A DNA stretch of 64,000 nucleotides from Conchocele bisecta (GCA_029237695.1 JAQRGA010000033.1:62001-126000); one strand, 5' to 3'. Positions 11,001 to 23,609 are shown, counted from the stretch's first letter. Numbers and translations are program-made. The notes: generated by a model not told the origin, from the letters alone.

Positions 11001-11331
11001 CACATTTTTTACGAATGCACATCATACAACAATTTTGGACTGACATAAACCAGTTATTACAAACGAGTAGGCTAGATTATAATCTCAATTTAACATATGA
11101 ATATATATAATTTTGTAACGCGAAAGTTGCTTGTAAAAAGAAAACAATACTTATTAGTTTTATAATTCTTTTAGCAAAATATTTTATTTTCAGATGCAAA
11201 TATAGTGAATCACAATCAACATTGGAACACTTTAACGCATATCTTAAACAAACAATAAGAAACTATTGCCACTATGAGAGATAAACTCGAAAAAATTCAA
11301 TTAAAATGGAATGACTTTATTCAGTAAGCAA
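8012..11331 (+). pseudogene. L1/Tx1-type non-LTR retrotransposon ORF2, multiply frameshifted
   Basis: Starts at ATG 8012 with MTFKLCSFNVNGLG, the opening of an AP-type endonuclease. Further endonuclease blocks appear in different frames: VLINIYGPN near 8225, VIIGGDFNNVIDF near 8320, SRLDYFL-like near 8500 and MSDHSAITL near 8580. The catalytic glutamate block reads LQKLHCT instead of the usual LQETHCT. Reverse transcriptase follows: MKNMKSPGADGLTAEFYKL (9283), ISLLNVDYKM (9478), then an open stretch 9607-10170 with the active site as FADDAS. The long C-terminal region (10195-10989) runs into a CEFCHTTIDSNKHIFYEC zinc-knuckle one frame over (10967-11020). DKLEKIQLKWNDFIQ near 11283 closes the ORF. 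Many stops and shifts make it inactive. It resembles Tx1-clade L1 elements of invertebrates and fish. Confidence 0.88.
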
Positions 11332-12470
11332 ACACCCTCTAACAATACTGCCTTTATCTTACCATATCAATATTCCCAAACCACTATACGTTACCATATA
11401 AGCGAGTTTTGACCGTTCTCACCTTCCGATATAAATAAACATCCTATCCCAATCCAATAATCCAAAAGCCTACATAGACCCTTTAAAAAAATTAAAACTC
11501 ATTGGTCTGTTTTATTCTTTACGCATACATGTGTACACTATATTATTTTGACCATGTTAACTATGTGTATGATTGTATGTTATGTATTATATATGATCTT
11601 TTCTTGAATATTCAGAATATATTTTCAAATCACAAAATGATCTGGAACATTCGAGAAAACACCTTGAAAAGTCAAGAACATATGTTAAAAATTCAAGGTA
11701 TTGGTTTGAAAATTCAAGAATTGATCTCGAAATTTATGATATTCTCTGGAAATAATCCTGATAATTCAAAAAGAGGTCACACAAATTCAAGAAAATATCT
11801 AAATAATTAATTATATTACCTTGAAGTAAAGGAAATAAAAAATATAACTGTGACCCTAATAGACTTCTGTAGGCGATACTTACCTAATGTGTAGCTCGCA
11901 CGCACGCACACACGCACGCACGCATAAACACAGCTGACACGTCATTCACTCTAATAAAACTTATAAGGAAACGTCTTAAACACATAAATCACATGGCCAA
12001 ATATTTTAACATACCTTTCCATACTGATCTAACAGGCCCGCAATCAAAATTATATTTTAATGATACACCTTAATGATATATATAACAAGGGATGGTACCA
12101 GGTTCACACGTTAAATTCATTAACATGTTTCCCGGCTTCTGTGTTATCTTTTATTCTATGCTGATTAAGTGTCAGTATAAAGTCCACAGACGATACTGTT
12201 GGTTTCCGATAAAATGGCAAGGGCAATGGTCACAGGAGATTCTATATTGAACCATAATAGGTAAAGCAGGTGTGTACAAAGTGCAAAACTGACATTAACA
12301 CAACGATGTAGCAAGTCAATCACTTCATGGGAAATGCATGCACGATCAAATCCATAGTAATCGATAAAAATGCACCTGTGATATCATTATCTAATTTTAG
12401 AACATAGAAGCATTGTTATACATACGTGCACCTATATCGACCTGTGTATAGTTGATGCCCCGAAGAGTTT
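11332..12470. other. gene-free AT-rich stretch
   Basis: No gene seen. There is a run of degenerate ATTCAAGA-like words near 11640-11800 and a short CACGCACGCACACACGCACG microsatellite near 11899-11922. Confidence 0.5.
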
Positions 12471-12507
12471 CCCCCTACCCCCCCCCCCCACCCCCCACCC
12501 CACCCCT
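12471..12507. repeat. C-rich tract (G-rich on the minus strand)
   Basis: Runs of C broken by single A or T (CCCCCTACCCC... then CCCCCCACCCCACCCC). On the minus strand this is at least four G-runs close together, compatible with a G-quadruplex. Confidence 0.8.
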
Positions 12508-14105
12508 CGTACTGTTGTTTCTATGAAATACATACAGGCGACAAGTATATAATATTTCTAAATCTCGGTTATGTTTCACGTTGATAGATATATGTAATTA
12601 TTTTAGTAAATTACTTGTGAACACCGTACGCCCCGACCTGACTGCGTAGTCTGTGACACAGTTGACCCATAGCACACGGCACAAGGACACTTTGTCAATC
12701 TCTATACATACATATAAAATGTGGGAAAACGTTAAATCAGTCATGAATAAAAAATAAAAACCACATCATAATTTTTCCGAGCTCGAACTCGCACAAAAGA
12801 AACACAGTTTGAATGCATTTACCGAGCGCGCTACCATCTGAGCTGTAGGGACAATAATGCTAATGCTTGCGCAAGACTGGACAGTCAAAATGAATCAACT
12901 ATCGATACGTTGTACATTTACAAATATGGCATGTATTGTTGTTTACAATAACCTGTTTCAACAGTCAACCAGTTGGTAATTTAAATTATCTCCCGATCTA
13001 TCAGGAACATATCTTTTCAAGCTCTAAATTGCTCTAGAAAAGCCTTCGATTCAAACACCTAAAATGACTGCAAGTTGGCTACATCCCTGCATAGCTAAAA
13101 TAGACATAGTCCGCTGACCCCGTGACGTCACGTGCCCTGCCACTTTATCGGAAATCAATTATAATAGCTGGTATAAATGACAGACGATAATAAGTTGCTG
13201 GAGGTCAATCGATGAGTCCAAATATAGGTAGACCAGGTGTATTATCATATCATAGCCTCGTTTTCGTGTATACTAACCACATGATAAAGTACACGTGCAT
13301 GCGTGTCAATATAATAGTGTATCTTGGTGCGCAAAATAGACATGTGGTGTGGCTCAGTGGTATCGAAGCGGGAGAATATCCATACGTTAGCGGAACTTTT
13401 GTTCATTTTATCTGGTCGAGAGTTCGAACCTCACAAAAAGCATTACTTTTGTCGATATCATTCTGTGTTTTTTTATGACTGCTTTCTGGAGAAGGGAATA
13501 AGTGAAACGGTGAGGGTTATCACTATTGCTTTTTGACCTCAATATGACATGATCTGCGAGAACATACTCCAACATTCTTCATGTACACACATATATGCAT
13601 TTAGTTATTACTTTTATTCAAAGTGATAGACTAAATTTCTACATGTAATCTATATCATGCTTAGTTAATGTAATTTGTAAGAGCAACACACATACAAAAG
13701 AAATATATAATAAAATATAAACAAATAAAAATATATGTGTATACATGTATGAAAAACTAAGATTCGAACTCACTACCTACGGCATTGATATCTTCACTGT
13801 AACCCCTCGACTACATAACACTTGATAGCAAATCTCAAAAAAATCAATATTGAAAAGGAATATTGCCACGGGTATATTTACCTGTTTCACCTATTCTGTG
13901 TTTTGTTTATGATCGGTTTGTATGTAAACAAGTAGCAAGTTATCGTCTGCGGACTTTCTTTTTTTTTTATAGCTATTATCAGATTACATTATTTACATAA
14001 TGTGAATGCTCTTCATTGTGTAACACATCGCTTATCATGCTTATGCATCTGCTGATCAGGGCAAGTAAACATGGTAAACTACGTATACGTATAGTACGTG
14101 CGTAA
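12508..14105. other. gene-free stretch with three degenerate tRNA-like segments
   Basis: Three stretches have tRNA promoter-like A and B boxes: minus strand about 12775-12855 (CAGCTCAGATGGTAGCGCGC and GCGAGTTCGAGCTC), plus strand about 13347-13435 (GTGGCTCAGTGGTATCG and GAGAGTTCGAACCTC), and minus strand about 13758-13825 (TAGTCGAGGGGTTACAGTG and GTGAGTTCGAATCTTAG). None forms a convincing paired acceptor stem. They are best read as decayed tRNA-derived SINE heads or tRNA pseudogenes. Confidence 0.45.
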
Positions 14106-14600
14106 ACTATTTAGACCGGACAATGTATATGTGCGTAACCTCTCTAAACCGGACATCACTGTTTCTATGTGTATGTAGGGAACCCCACTAAACCGGACAT
14201 TACTTTAAACTAGGTATGTGTGCGAAACCTCTCTAGAGCGGACACTACTAGGTAGTGTGCGGAACTTCTATAAATCCGGACACCATTGTGAGCTAGGTAT
14301 GTGTGCGGAACTTCTCTAGACCGTACACCACTGTAAACTAGGTATGTGTGCGGAACCTCTCTAAACTGGACAGCACTGCAAGCTAGGTATGTGTGCGGAA
14401 CATTTATAAACCGGACACCACTGTAAACTAGGCATGCGTGCGGAACCTCTCTAGACGGGACACTACTGTAAACGTGGTATGTGTGCGGAACCTCTCTAGA
14501 TCGGACAGCACTGTAAACTAGGTATGTGTGCGGAACACCTTTAGACCGGACAGCACTGTAAACTAGATATGTGTGCGGAACCTCTCTAAATATAATAAGT
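14106..14600 (+). repeat. 45-bp satellite, about 11 monomers
   Basis: GGTATGTGTGCGGAACCTCT recurs at a 45-bp spacing (14296, 14341, 14386, 14431, 14476, 14521, 14566), with more diverged units to the left. The monomer contains CCTCTCTAAACCGGACACCA, which is also the subterminal sequence of the pogo-like element at 48056. The minus-strand open frame over it is just a repeated 15-residue peptide and is not a gene. Confidence 0.92.
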
Positions 14601-16039
14601 GAAATCATTTGAAAATCTCGAATCACGTGACATGCAGTGATTTGGTTGGCTAATGGAAAATGACGTCAGTCTCCAGTAACCAACCAAACCGCTGCGTGCA
14701 CGTGATTGAAATATTTGCTATTGTTTGATTGGTAATATTTATTGATAATGAAGTGAATGTGTTTGATTTTAAAAAGCGAATTTAGGTTAGTGAGACGCGT
14801 TTTTAGTGCAGTTTACACTCGAAATCTTTGAGATTTATGTTAATGTACATGTAATAGCAACTGTAAAATCTATGCCGAAAACACAACATAAACAGCGGTT
14901 TCAACACGCTGTAACACGTTATATATAGGCGAGAAAAAATACGACTTCGTGTGGCATTTTCAAACAATGGTGAGAAATTCCAGTTTGGTACCTTTCATAG
15001 ATACATAATCTTCAGATCCGGGCGCATTTGCATTGTTTTGTACATTGTTAAGAAATGTGTTTCATGTATATACAAACAATAATTGACCATTCAAGATACG
15101 CTAGAATCACATGTGAGTCGAGTGCCCCCGTAGGCGTTCCAGCATATCTCGATTCCGGCTCGTACTCTCAATTGTGCTTAATAGGCCAGGGCATTTACGT
15201 GAAAAAATCAGCAGACCCGCAAGTCTCTGCAACACAACCACCATTATTTCTAATAATTCGAGAAAAATATGCTGATCAGCAGAAAGAAAATCGCCAACAA
15301 TCGTAGGGTAGGAAATTTGTCATTTTTTTAAAAAAACAAGTGGTGATTTTGTACAAAAATCGGAATAAAGTTGAAATAAATATTGCAAAAACACTGTTGA
15401 ATGATATTACATAAAACTTTTGATAATATATTGCCAAGTATGTCTTTTCAAATAAAAAAAATAATGCGGATCTCCCGGGTGACATTTTTTTTAGATAAAA
15501 GTACAAATTTTATGCAGAAAAAAAATGGAAAAAGTTGTTAAATACCAACTGACCAAAGATATACTAACAACATAAATGACAATATATTTTCAAATGTGTG
15601 TTTAACAAATGAACATAATTTCGCATGTGTCCGATGGTAGGAAAGCTGTAATTTTAGGGCATAAACATGCGAATTGAAACAATAAATCATTGGAAACAGG
15701 AATTCAATTTATAAACAACAATGGATGAAGACTATCAATGATTCAAATTTATCAAACATTCATAACATGCGTGAAATATTCAAAACCAGTTATCATGATT
15801 TCTCTATTTCCTCCAGTACGTCCGTCCGTCCGCAGTTCTCTCCACATGGACGGTTGTCGACAGGCCGTTGTTCATTTTTTCATTCATAACCATTGAATGC
15901 GATCGCGGTTATGCATTTATCAATCACAGTGATGATATTTGCATGAAAGCTTTTTAGAATTGATGAATGTGGAGTCATCGCCTAATCCAAGATGTCCGCT
16001 GTAAAAATGTTAAAATCGTCAAACGATTTTTTCTCATGA
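14601..16039. other. gene-free stretch
   Basis: No gene seen. 15118-15190 (GTAGGCGTTCCAGCATATCT, TCGATTCCGGCT, CAATTGTGCTTAATAGGCC) is a single partial copy of the ~370-bp repeat at 19.4-20.7 kb. The rest is AT-rich with runs of A or T. Confidence 0.5.
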
Positions 16040-16600
16040 AATGATACGCAGAATTTGAACGGATCTTGGACTTGTCACAGGACGACAGAGGACCATTGGA
16101 GCAACAAGCAAGTCCGTTCAGGGAAACGGAAATTGTAAGACATATACTGAGCGTTAAGATATTGAACGAATTACGTGTTTGTCCTTGACATTTGGGTTAT
16201 CGGGAGGGGGTGGGGACAATCGTGAATGTGTTACACTGCAGTAGAGAATGATTGAAGCAATATCTTGGTTAAATATGGAGTAGATTGGTGAAAGGAAACA
16301 AAACATAGATTAATTGACCCAAGCGTCAAGGTTTTGCATGCACCAAGTATATGACCTTGACCTGGGGTTTCTCGGTGGTGTGGCGGTTGTGAATCTGGCA
16401 GTGGGAAGTAGAGGACATTAGGATAATATGTGTATGAAATATCAAGCAGATCCGTGCGGAGAAACCGAAAATATATAAGTTATTTACCCGAGCGTTAATG
16501 TTTGGGACGCGCCAAGTATGTGACCTTGACCTTCGGTTTAACGGTGGCGGGACGATCGTGGTTTCCACATTTCTCAACTGTCCGAAGCATCTGTGGTGAT
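16040..16600 (+). repeat. ~170-bp tandem dispersed repeat, block B (diverged)
   Basis: GGACCATTGGAGCAACAAGC (16092), TATGACCTTGACCTGGGGTT (16349) and TATGTGACCTTGACCTTCGG (16517) mark two to three diverged units of the family seen at 1-480, with the TACCCGAGCGTTAATGTTTG junction between them. Confidence 0.75.
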
Positions 16601-17035
16601 ACTCTTGTCCATGTTTTAGGCTGCTGGTGTACTGGGAAGGTCGGTGGTGTCACGGTCAAGTGACTACGGTAGATCTATGTACTGCTACAGCACGCCTTGG
16701 GATGATATAGGGGTATGTTCATGATGTTAGTGAAGTGGCATGTTCATGTTAATTAACTTCATTGTAATTATCTCCAATTGGGTTGCATAGCATGAGCGGA
16801 TGTGCTGAATTATATATTTGGTTGCTGTGCATTATGTCTCGTGCAATATGATGTGTAGCTCCGGTGTAAGGTAATTTGCACTGAGCCGGTGTATTAAACA
16901 GTGTACACATTGCATTAGGATACGTTGCCAGTGTGATATTGTGCATTTCTGTACTGTCATTCTAACTTACCTATGGACGAACTATATGAGGACTGGTTCT
17001 GTCTAGCAACATATTGTAACATTAAATATTCCCTA
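16601..17035. other. gene-free stretch
   Basis: No gene, satellite or inverted repeat recognised. Confidence 0.4.
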
Positions 17036-17042
17036 ATATGTC

Positions 17043-17483
17043 TACGGGGCGCCAAGTGGGACATGGCTCAATTTTGTCAACACAATTCATTTTTGTACCT
17101 ATAAACTTGACAAAAACAAAACAAAATTAAATATATACTGATTTTGTCAACAAAATTCACTTTTGTGCCACAAAACTCAATTCTGTGTCACAAAATTCAC
17201 TTTTGTGCCACAAAACTCAATTCTGTGTCACAAAATTCAATTCTGTGTCACATAATTCAATTATGCATACGTTTCGTATACGTATTTGTAAGACAGAATT
17301 GAGTTTTGTTCACAAAACTCAATTCTGTCTTACAAAATTCAATCCTTTATAACAAAAATGAATTTTGTATATCAGAATTTTACATAATTGGATTTTGTGA
17401 TTTTTAGTGCTACAAAACTCAATTTTGTCTGGACAAAATTGGTTTTGTACACATAATTAACCTGTCCTGCATGGCGCCCCGTA
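17043..17483. mobile_element. MITE with TACGGGGCGCCA ends and internal AATT-repeat array
   Basis: Termini TACGGGGCGCCA and TGGCGCCCCGTA are perfect inverted repeats. The flanks share ATATGTCT, which can be read as an 8-bp duplication with ends ACGGGG, or as a 6-bp TATGTC duplication with ends TACGGGG; the relatives at 36257 and 47655 favour 6 bp. The interior (17080-17460) is an array of ~20-bp words such as CACAAAATTCAATTCTGTGT, direct in the left half and inverted near 17296-17330. No coding capacity. Confidence 0.87.
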
Positions 17484-17552
17484 TATGTCTGTATCGTAAA
17501 GTTAAATATACCCTAACGTGTCTGTATATTTATAATATGTCTGCACTTTTAA

Positions 17553-17864
17553 ACCTTTCAACACCACTGACCACTGACTTTGTGGAAACAGTGTAGATAC
17601 AGATGAACCGTCTCATCCGTATCTACGCTGTTTGCCAAAAGGTTTCAACTTTGCAATAAGAGACAACTCCTGAGGATTTTGGAGGTGGTTGAATCTCTAT
17701 ATATGTACCAGAAATACATGTCGCTGCCAGGATTACAGTCGTGAACCAAGGCAAAATGGTTCTTATGGTCGATATAGCAGTGCGGACACAGATTAGCCTT
17801 CGCATCCGCGCAAGCCTGATCAGGGTCTGCGCTGTTTCCACTCTGTCGGTTGGTGCTGAAAGAG
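17553..17864. mobile_element. TTAA-flanked MITE (piggyBac-like ends)
   Basis: Flanked by TTAA at 17549-17552 and 17865-17868. The inverted ends are ACCTTTCAACACCA and TTGGTGCTGAAAGAG. Inside lies the palindrome GTGTAGATACAGATGAACCG / CATCCGTATCTACGCTGTTT and a second TGCGCTGTTTCC arm near the right end, sharing design with the elements at 36658 and 48628. Confidence 0.72.
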
Positions 17865-18039
17865 TTAAACCAGTTTACAATTTACCTTCACATGTATTAA
17901 TGCCAGGTTTCTTTCGTATGTTGCAATAATAAACTAGAATCACCACCACAAGCCCCAAATAAACCAGAATCACCACCCCAAACCCCCTGGTGTCGTCTGC
18001 TCTCTTTTGGACTTCATACAAACAAAACATATAAGACAT

Positions 18040-18845
18040 TTATCAAAGCGTCAAGGTTTCGAACTCACCAAATATGTGACCTTGACACTGGGCTTAGTGG
18101 GTGCTTGACGATAGTGAATCTGTCAGTGGGAGGTAGAGGGCATTGGGGCAATGTATGTTTGAAATATCAAGGAGATCCGTGGGAGGAAACCGAACATATA
18201 AGTTATTTATCCGAGCGTTAAGGTTTGGGACCAAGTATGTGACCCTGACCTTTGGTTAACGCAGGCGATCGTGGTTTGCTCCAGGGCGGTAGAGAACCAT
18301 TGGAACGACACGTGTGTGTCATATTAAGTAGATTCGTGCATGCAAACACAACATATAACCAAGCGTCAGAGTTTCGAACTCCCCAAGTATGTGACCTTTA
18401 TCCTGGGCTTAGCGGCGGCCGGACGATTGTGAATGTGTCAATGGTTGGTAGAGGGAATTAGGACAACAATGTGTGTATGAAATATCAAGCAGATCCGTGC
18501 GAGGAAATCAAACGTATAAGTTATTTACCCCAGCGTTAAGGTTTGGGACGCGCCAAGTATGTGACCTTGATATTTTGTTTAACGGGGGCATGGACGAGCT
18601 TGGTTTGTTGCAGGGCGGTTGAGAACCATTGGAGCGATACATGTGTGACATATTAAGCAGATTCGTGGATGCAAACAAAACATATAAGGCAATGATGCAA
18701 GCGTCAAGGTTTCGAACTCACCAAATATGTGACCTTGACCCTGGGCTTAGTAAGGGCTGGGCGATCATGAATGTGTCATTGTGTTGTAGAGTACTATGAG
18801 AACAATGTGTGTATGAAATATCAAGCAGATCAGTGTAAGGAAAAA
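18040..18845 (+). repeat. ~170-bp tandem dispersed repeat, block C
   Basis: About five units, each marked by AAGCGTCAAGGTTTCGAACT, TATGTGACCTTGACCCTGGG, a GAACCATTGGA segment and ATATCAAGCAGATC. Two alternating unit types suggest a dimeric higher-order repeat. Confidence 0.85.
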
Positions 18846-19158
18846 GAAGTTACAATAGATTTAGCTGTGCGTTTTTTCTAATAAAACTTCGTGTTGCCAG
18901 TTTTCAGCATTTTTTTTTAAATTAGGTAGATGTACTTATTTACCAACTTTAAATACCACTTTCTCGTTCCCAGATGTGTTAAACAAAATATTGGGAATAA
19001 TAGCTATTTATCAACATGTAATCCAATTTTCGATATTAAGTCTCGAAACAGTTGGCAGAAATAATTTTTTCAAAATTACTACAATCAATTTATGCACTAA
19101 TTTGATAGATTTGCCCAAAAATGACACCCAATATGCTCAAATTGTTTTTTCTGTAAAC

Positions 19159-19170
19159 ATATATATATAT

Positions 19171-19241
<71 letters not shown>
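19159..19241. repeat. (TA)n microsatellite
   Basis: More than 80 bp of alternating TA with a single break at 19181-19182. Confidence 0.97.
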
Positions 19242-19243
<2 letters not shown>

Positions 19244-19359
19244 GTTTTATTAAGTTCGTTTGCTAATATCACCACACGTGTTTTATCTCCATAATCTTAT
19301 TCTATTTTTCGCGATTTTTGCACCAAATTACCACTTTTTCGCCAAAATAACAGCTTTCC

Positions 19360-20720
19360 TACCCTCCGATAATTGGCGATTTTTGCCTATAACGGCCACC
19401 TACGGATACAACGAACGTGCTATTGCCGCGTGTGGGGGTATTCAAACTAGTTAAGACTGGAAACAGAAGCCTGGAACAGCGCGACCACCTAGTACACGAT
19501 GTGGACCCAGTACCCCCGTCAGCGTTCCAGCATACCTCCATCCCTGCTAGTGTTCTCAACTGTGCTTAGCGGCCAGCCCGGACACAACGAACCTCACAGT
19601 TACTGCTATTTCGACTTGTTCAAACGAGTTAGGCTGAAAACAGAAGTCTGGAACAGAGCTGGGCACCTGGTGTACGATGTAGGTAGAGTGTCTCCGTAAG
19701 CGTTCCAGCATATATCGATTCCGGCTAGTTCTCTCACCTGTGCTTAACGGCCACCCACGGATACAACGAACGTCACTATTGCTGCTAGTGCGGCGTGGGT
19801 GGGGGTATTCAAACTAGTTAGACTGGAAACAGAAGCATGGAACAGCGCGGCCACCTAATACACGATGTTGACCCAGTCCCCCCGTAGCCATTCCAACATA
19901 CCTCCATCCCGGCTACTGCTCTCAACAGTGCTGAGCGGCCAGCCTGGACACAACGAACCTCACTGTTACTGCTATTTCGTTTTGCCAGTCTTCAAACCAG
20001 TTAGCCTGAAAATAGAAGTCTGGAACAGCGCGGCCACCTGGTGTACGATGTAGGTCGTGTGCCCCGGTAGACGTTCCAGCATATCTCGATTCCGGCTAGT
20101 GCTCTCACATGTGCTTAACGGCCACCTACGGATATGACGAACGTGACTATCACTGCTATTGCGGCGCGGGTGGGGATATTCAAACTAGCTAGACTGGAAA
20201 CAGAAGCCTGGAACAGCGCGGCCACCTAGTACACGATGTGGACCCAGTCACCCCGTAAGAAATACAGCATCCCTCCATCCCGGCTACTGCTCTCAATTGT
20301 GCTTAGCAGCCAGCCCGGACACAACGAACCTCACTGTTACTGCTATTTCGACTTGCTGGTCTTCAAACGAGCTGAAAATAGAAGCCTGGAACCCCCACCC
20401 ACGCAGCAAATAGTGACGTTTGTTGTATCCGGGGTGGCCGTTAACCACAGGTGAGAGCACTAATTAAATAACCGGAAGCGAGGTTCCAGGCTTCTGTTTC
20501 CAGCCTAGCTCGTTTGAATAACAGCAAGCTGAAATAACAGTAACAGTGAGGTTCGTTGTGTCCTGTCTGGTCGCTAAGCACAGTTGAGAGCACTAGCCGG
20601 GATGTAGGCATGCTGGAACGCTTACGGGGGAACTGGGCCCACATCGTGTACTAGGTGGCCACGCTGTTCCAGGCTTCAGTTTCCAGTCTAGCTCGTTTGA
20701 ATACCCCCACCCACGCCCAA
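19360..20720. repeat. ~370-bp complex tandem repeat with terminal inversion
   Basis: Units marked by ACGATGTGGACCCAGT start near 19496, 19862 and 20234, a spacing of 366-372 bp. Each contains CATACCTCCATCCCGGCTAC, CAGCCCGGACACAACGAACC and GGAAACAGAAGCCTGGAACA blocks. The final segment, about 20440-20705, is the same sequence inverted (TGGAACGCTTACGGGG, ACAGTGAGGTTCGTTGTGTC). The long open frames are repeat artefacts. Confidence 0.88.
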
Positions 20721-22505
20721 CGCTCAGGATGACGACGAGACCACAGGTTTACCACGTGACCACACTTTCCAAATCCACATCAAAAACGTTGCAGGGCTTT
20801 ATGAATCATATTCAATGTATCTGCTTGTTGGCATAATTAGTTATTTGAATTGTAATATTATTTGAGCGGCCATTTTGTTTTGTATTACAACTTTTATACT
20901 TCTTAATTTTAAAGCTTATTCGCCGGTCATGGTCCAAAATTTTAAAGTTTGATTTCAGACTGCAGATTACAGTCAATAATGTTTAATCAAGAGTAATGCG
21001 GGCGGCCAATTCCGGTCTAAACTGAATTACTCCGTGAGATGAATGGTGGGGAAACCGGAGTACCCGGGGAAAACCACCTCCTCCGGCAAGTAATGACAAC
21101 TTCACATACGTCGGTGTAGAGGTGAAGAGCTGTGACCGAACAGCTACCGGGGACCAATAATCATTGAGTAATCTTATTTTACTGATAGTGACTCGCGGTG
21201 GTATCAGGCTATTTTTATATGCAAATGAGGCAGGACATTTTTAAATTATTTATACCAATTAAATGTGTCACCTGAACAAATATTTTTATCGACACATTAC
21301 AAAGTACGATTATTGCACATCAAAAGACAAAGTAGAGAGAATATAGTTTCCATTAACCTTTTATGGAAACACAGTTATCGCCCCTGATATCAGTGACGAA
21401 ATTCACGTTTCATATAAAAAGAAAAATAATGCCTGTTAATATGTCGGGTAATGGTTAATGAATGTTTATTTTGCCCGAAAAATGTTATATCTAAAGAATG
21501 GACAAAACAAATATGTCTCCCAATATTATAACCTGTCATGTTTAATTGTGAAAGATTGTATTTATTTTTGATTAAAATGATTGTTAACATTATGAAAATA
21601 ACATATTCCAGTAAATGACATAAACTTACATATGCAGATATGTAGATGACCTGATAAAGTAAATTTAAGCTAAAATCAACAAGTGACCCAGTCAACGACA
21701 GCCAAATTGAACATGTAAAGTTTTGTATTACTTTTATAATACTAATAGGTTTTTTTCAGATGGAACATGTACAAATTATGTCACAATTAACAACTAAAGT
21801 GTAAATCAGATCTGATTAGCTATTATGTAGAGGAAGCCTACATGTATGAATGGAATCGTACCTCTGCTACAGACGGTACAGGAGTAGATTGCAAGAGTTA
21901 TTTTTCGCAACTACAATAACATGGTTCAATAATAATGAGACATACATATCTGTACATGTATCAAACCAATGAAAACTGACATTCTGATCTGCATATACAA
22001 AATGTCATTTCAGATAATTCTGCGCACCGGCTAATGCACAATTCATGTAATGTTTTGCCCAGCTTACGTCAGAATAAACTATGTTGATTTTGGAATAAAC
22101 CAGCTGATTAACGGTATACTAAGTCACAATTTTATCTCATTCCGATAGTTTGGTAAAAAGTTATTCAGAACATGGTAAAACTGTTTTGACCAAATTTGGC
22201 TGGGTCTCCGCTAGGCGGATACAGAAATACGTTCAGCCGTGATTATCTCGGCTAAGAACTGCCTTGAATGTTCAGGGAAGTTAGACTGAATATGGACATT
22301 TTCACGAACATTAATAGTAGGTGAGCAGAATTAACAGACACGATTGTAATCCCAACAAACATACAGTCTCCACCCCGCCCATATTTCGTGAGGTCACCCC
22401 AATGAAGCAAAGAAGTCCCTCATCACCACCCCAGACCAAACATGGGTACCCCTCTACAAATGATTTTTAGGAAGCCCACCCACCGCAATACAAATACTTA
22501 ACAGA
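20721..22505. other. gene-free stretch with dispersed-repeat pieces
   Basis: GAAACCGGAGTACCCGGGG near 21053 is a short repeat fragment. 21170-21400 resembles the TTAA element family (GATAGTGACTCGCGGTGGTA, ATGCAAATGAGGCAGGACAT). 21640-21790 (GATGACCTGATAAAGTAAAT, ACAAGTGACCCAGTCAACGA) is duplicated at 62885-63105. No gene recognised. Confidence 0.55.
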
Positions 22506-22514
22506 AATACTGCA

Positions 22515-22960
22515 CCCACTGTACCTGCCTATATTCATGATATTTCGGGAAAAGGTCACCGCTGTGCAAATACAGTGTACCTGGATGAGCACACCTCAAA
22601 TTTTGTTTTACTTGTTTGATCACTGTTGTTATAGTTTTTTAAATCGTGAAAACACATGTGACTTTCTGAAAACACCTGTTTTAAGAAAACAGCATGAATA
22701 ATCAGACATGTAAATTATTGGTGTGTGCAAAGCCACATACACGGTGCGAAGCCGGGTACACTTACTTAATATAAATACTGCACCCCGGCCTATATTCATG
22801 ATATTTCGGGAAAAGGTCACCGCTGTGCAAATGCACAGTGTACCTGGATTCGCACACTTCGATTTTGTACTTATTTGATCACTGTTGTTACAATTTTCTA
22901 AAACGTGTAAACAAATTTGACTTTCTGAAAACACTTGTCTTAAGAAAACTGCATGTCATT
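22515..22960 (+). repeat. tandem duplication, unit ~280 bp
   Basis: GCCTATATTCATGATATTTC, GGGAAAAGGTCACCGCTGTG and GACTTTCTGAAAACAC occur at about 22527-22690 and again at 22788-22945, with scattered substitutions. Confidence 0.85.
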
Positions 22961-23290
22961 ATATGTTTCTTTCAGAAATCTTGGTAACTCACTGGGTTGT
23001 GTGCAATATAATCCGGTTGCATCGTGTGCAAAAAGAATACACAATTGAATGGTTAAACGTTTAAACGTTAATGCATACTTTGCCCATATTCCACTTCTTG
23101 TCCTTCGTGTGGTCTTACACATTTGTACTGGTAATAGTTTTGATAAAGGATAACACACTTAAAGTAAACAAACATAAGCAATTGCGTCTGTGTTCTGGTG
23201 ACAGTATATACATTATAATTATAACTTTTTTTGTCTTGTATGTCACAGAATTAAGCCGGTGCTGATAATGTCACAGGGCGAGAAAAATGT

Positions 23291-23365
23291 GCTCCGGTCC
23301 GGGGGTTCAAACCCGGGACCTCTGGTTTACCGTACCATCGCTCTGACCGACTGAGCTAGCCGGGC
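23291..23365 (-). ncRNA. tRNA-derived SINE head
   Basis: On the minus strand it reads GCCCGGCTAGCTCAGTCGGT, an A box with D-arm, then a GGTACGGTAAACC anticodon-like arm, then CCGGGTTTGAACCCCCGG, a well-paired T-arm and B box. The loop lacks the invariant U33 and the acceptor arms do not pair well. It is followed by CACATTTTTCTCG, with a T-run like a Pol III stop. This suits a SINE promoter more than a working tRNA gene. Confidence 0.65.
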
Positions 23366-23609
23366 ACGAATACACACGTTCTCCCCACAGTGAGTTACGT
23401 ACCATGACATATGGCATTTGTCTCATAAGTCGCAGCTGTCTACCCATCTTGAGACGCTGCACTGTGGAACTTCAATTGACACATTTACAGACGAGATCTA
23501 TTTTTCAGGTGAACGCAATGTAAACTTGCCTTTACATATGGGAGTAAATTTACATAACATGCCATTTTACACACTGAGTAAATTTGGGCACATAAACAGA
23601 ACTTTAATA

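Noticed and set aside
13347..13435. Functional tRNA gene
   Set aside because: A and B boxes are recognisable but the acceptor and anticodon arms do not pair; treated as a decayed SINE or tRNA pseudogene.
14210..14626. 138-codon minus-strand frame with a 15-residue repeat
   Set aside because: It is the direct translation of the 45-bp satellite.
19090..19275. YIYIYI frame
   Set aside because: Translation of the (TA)n tract.
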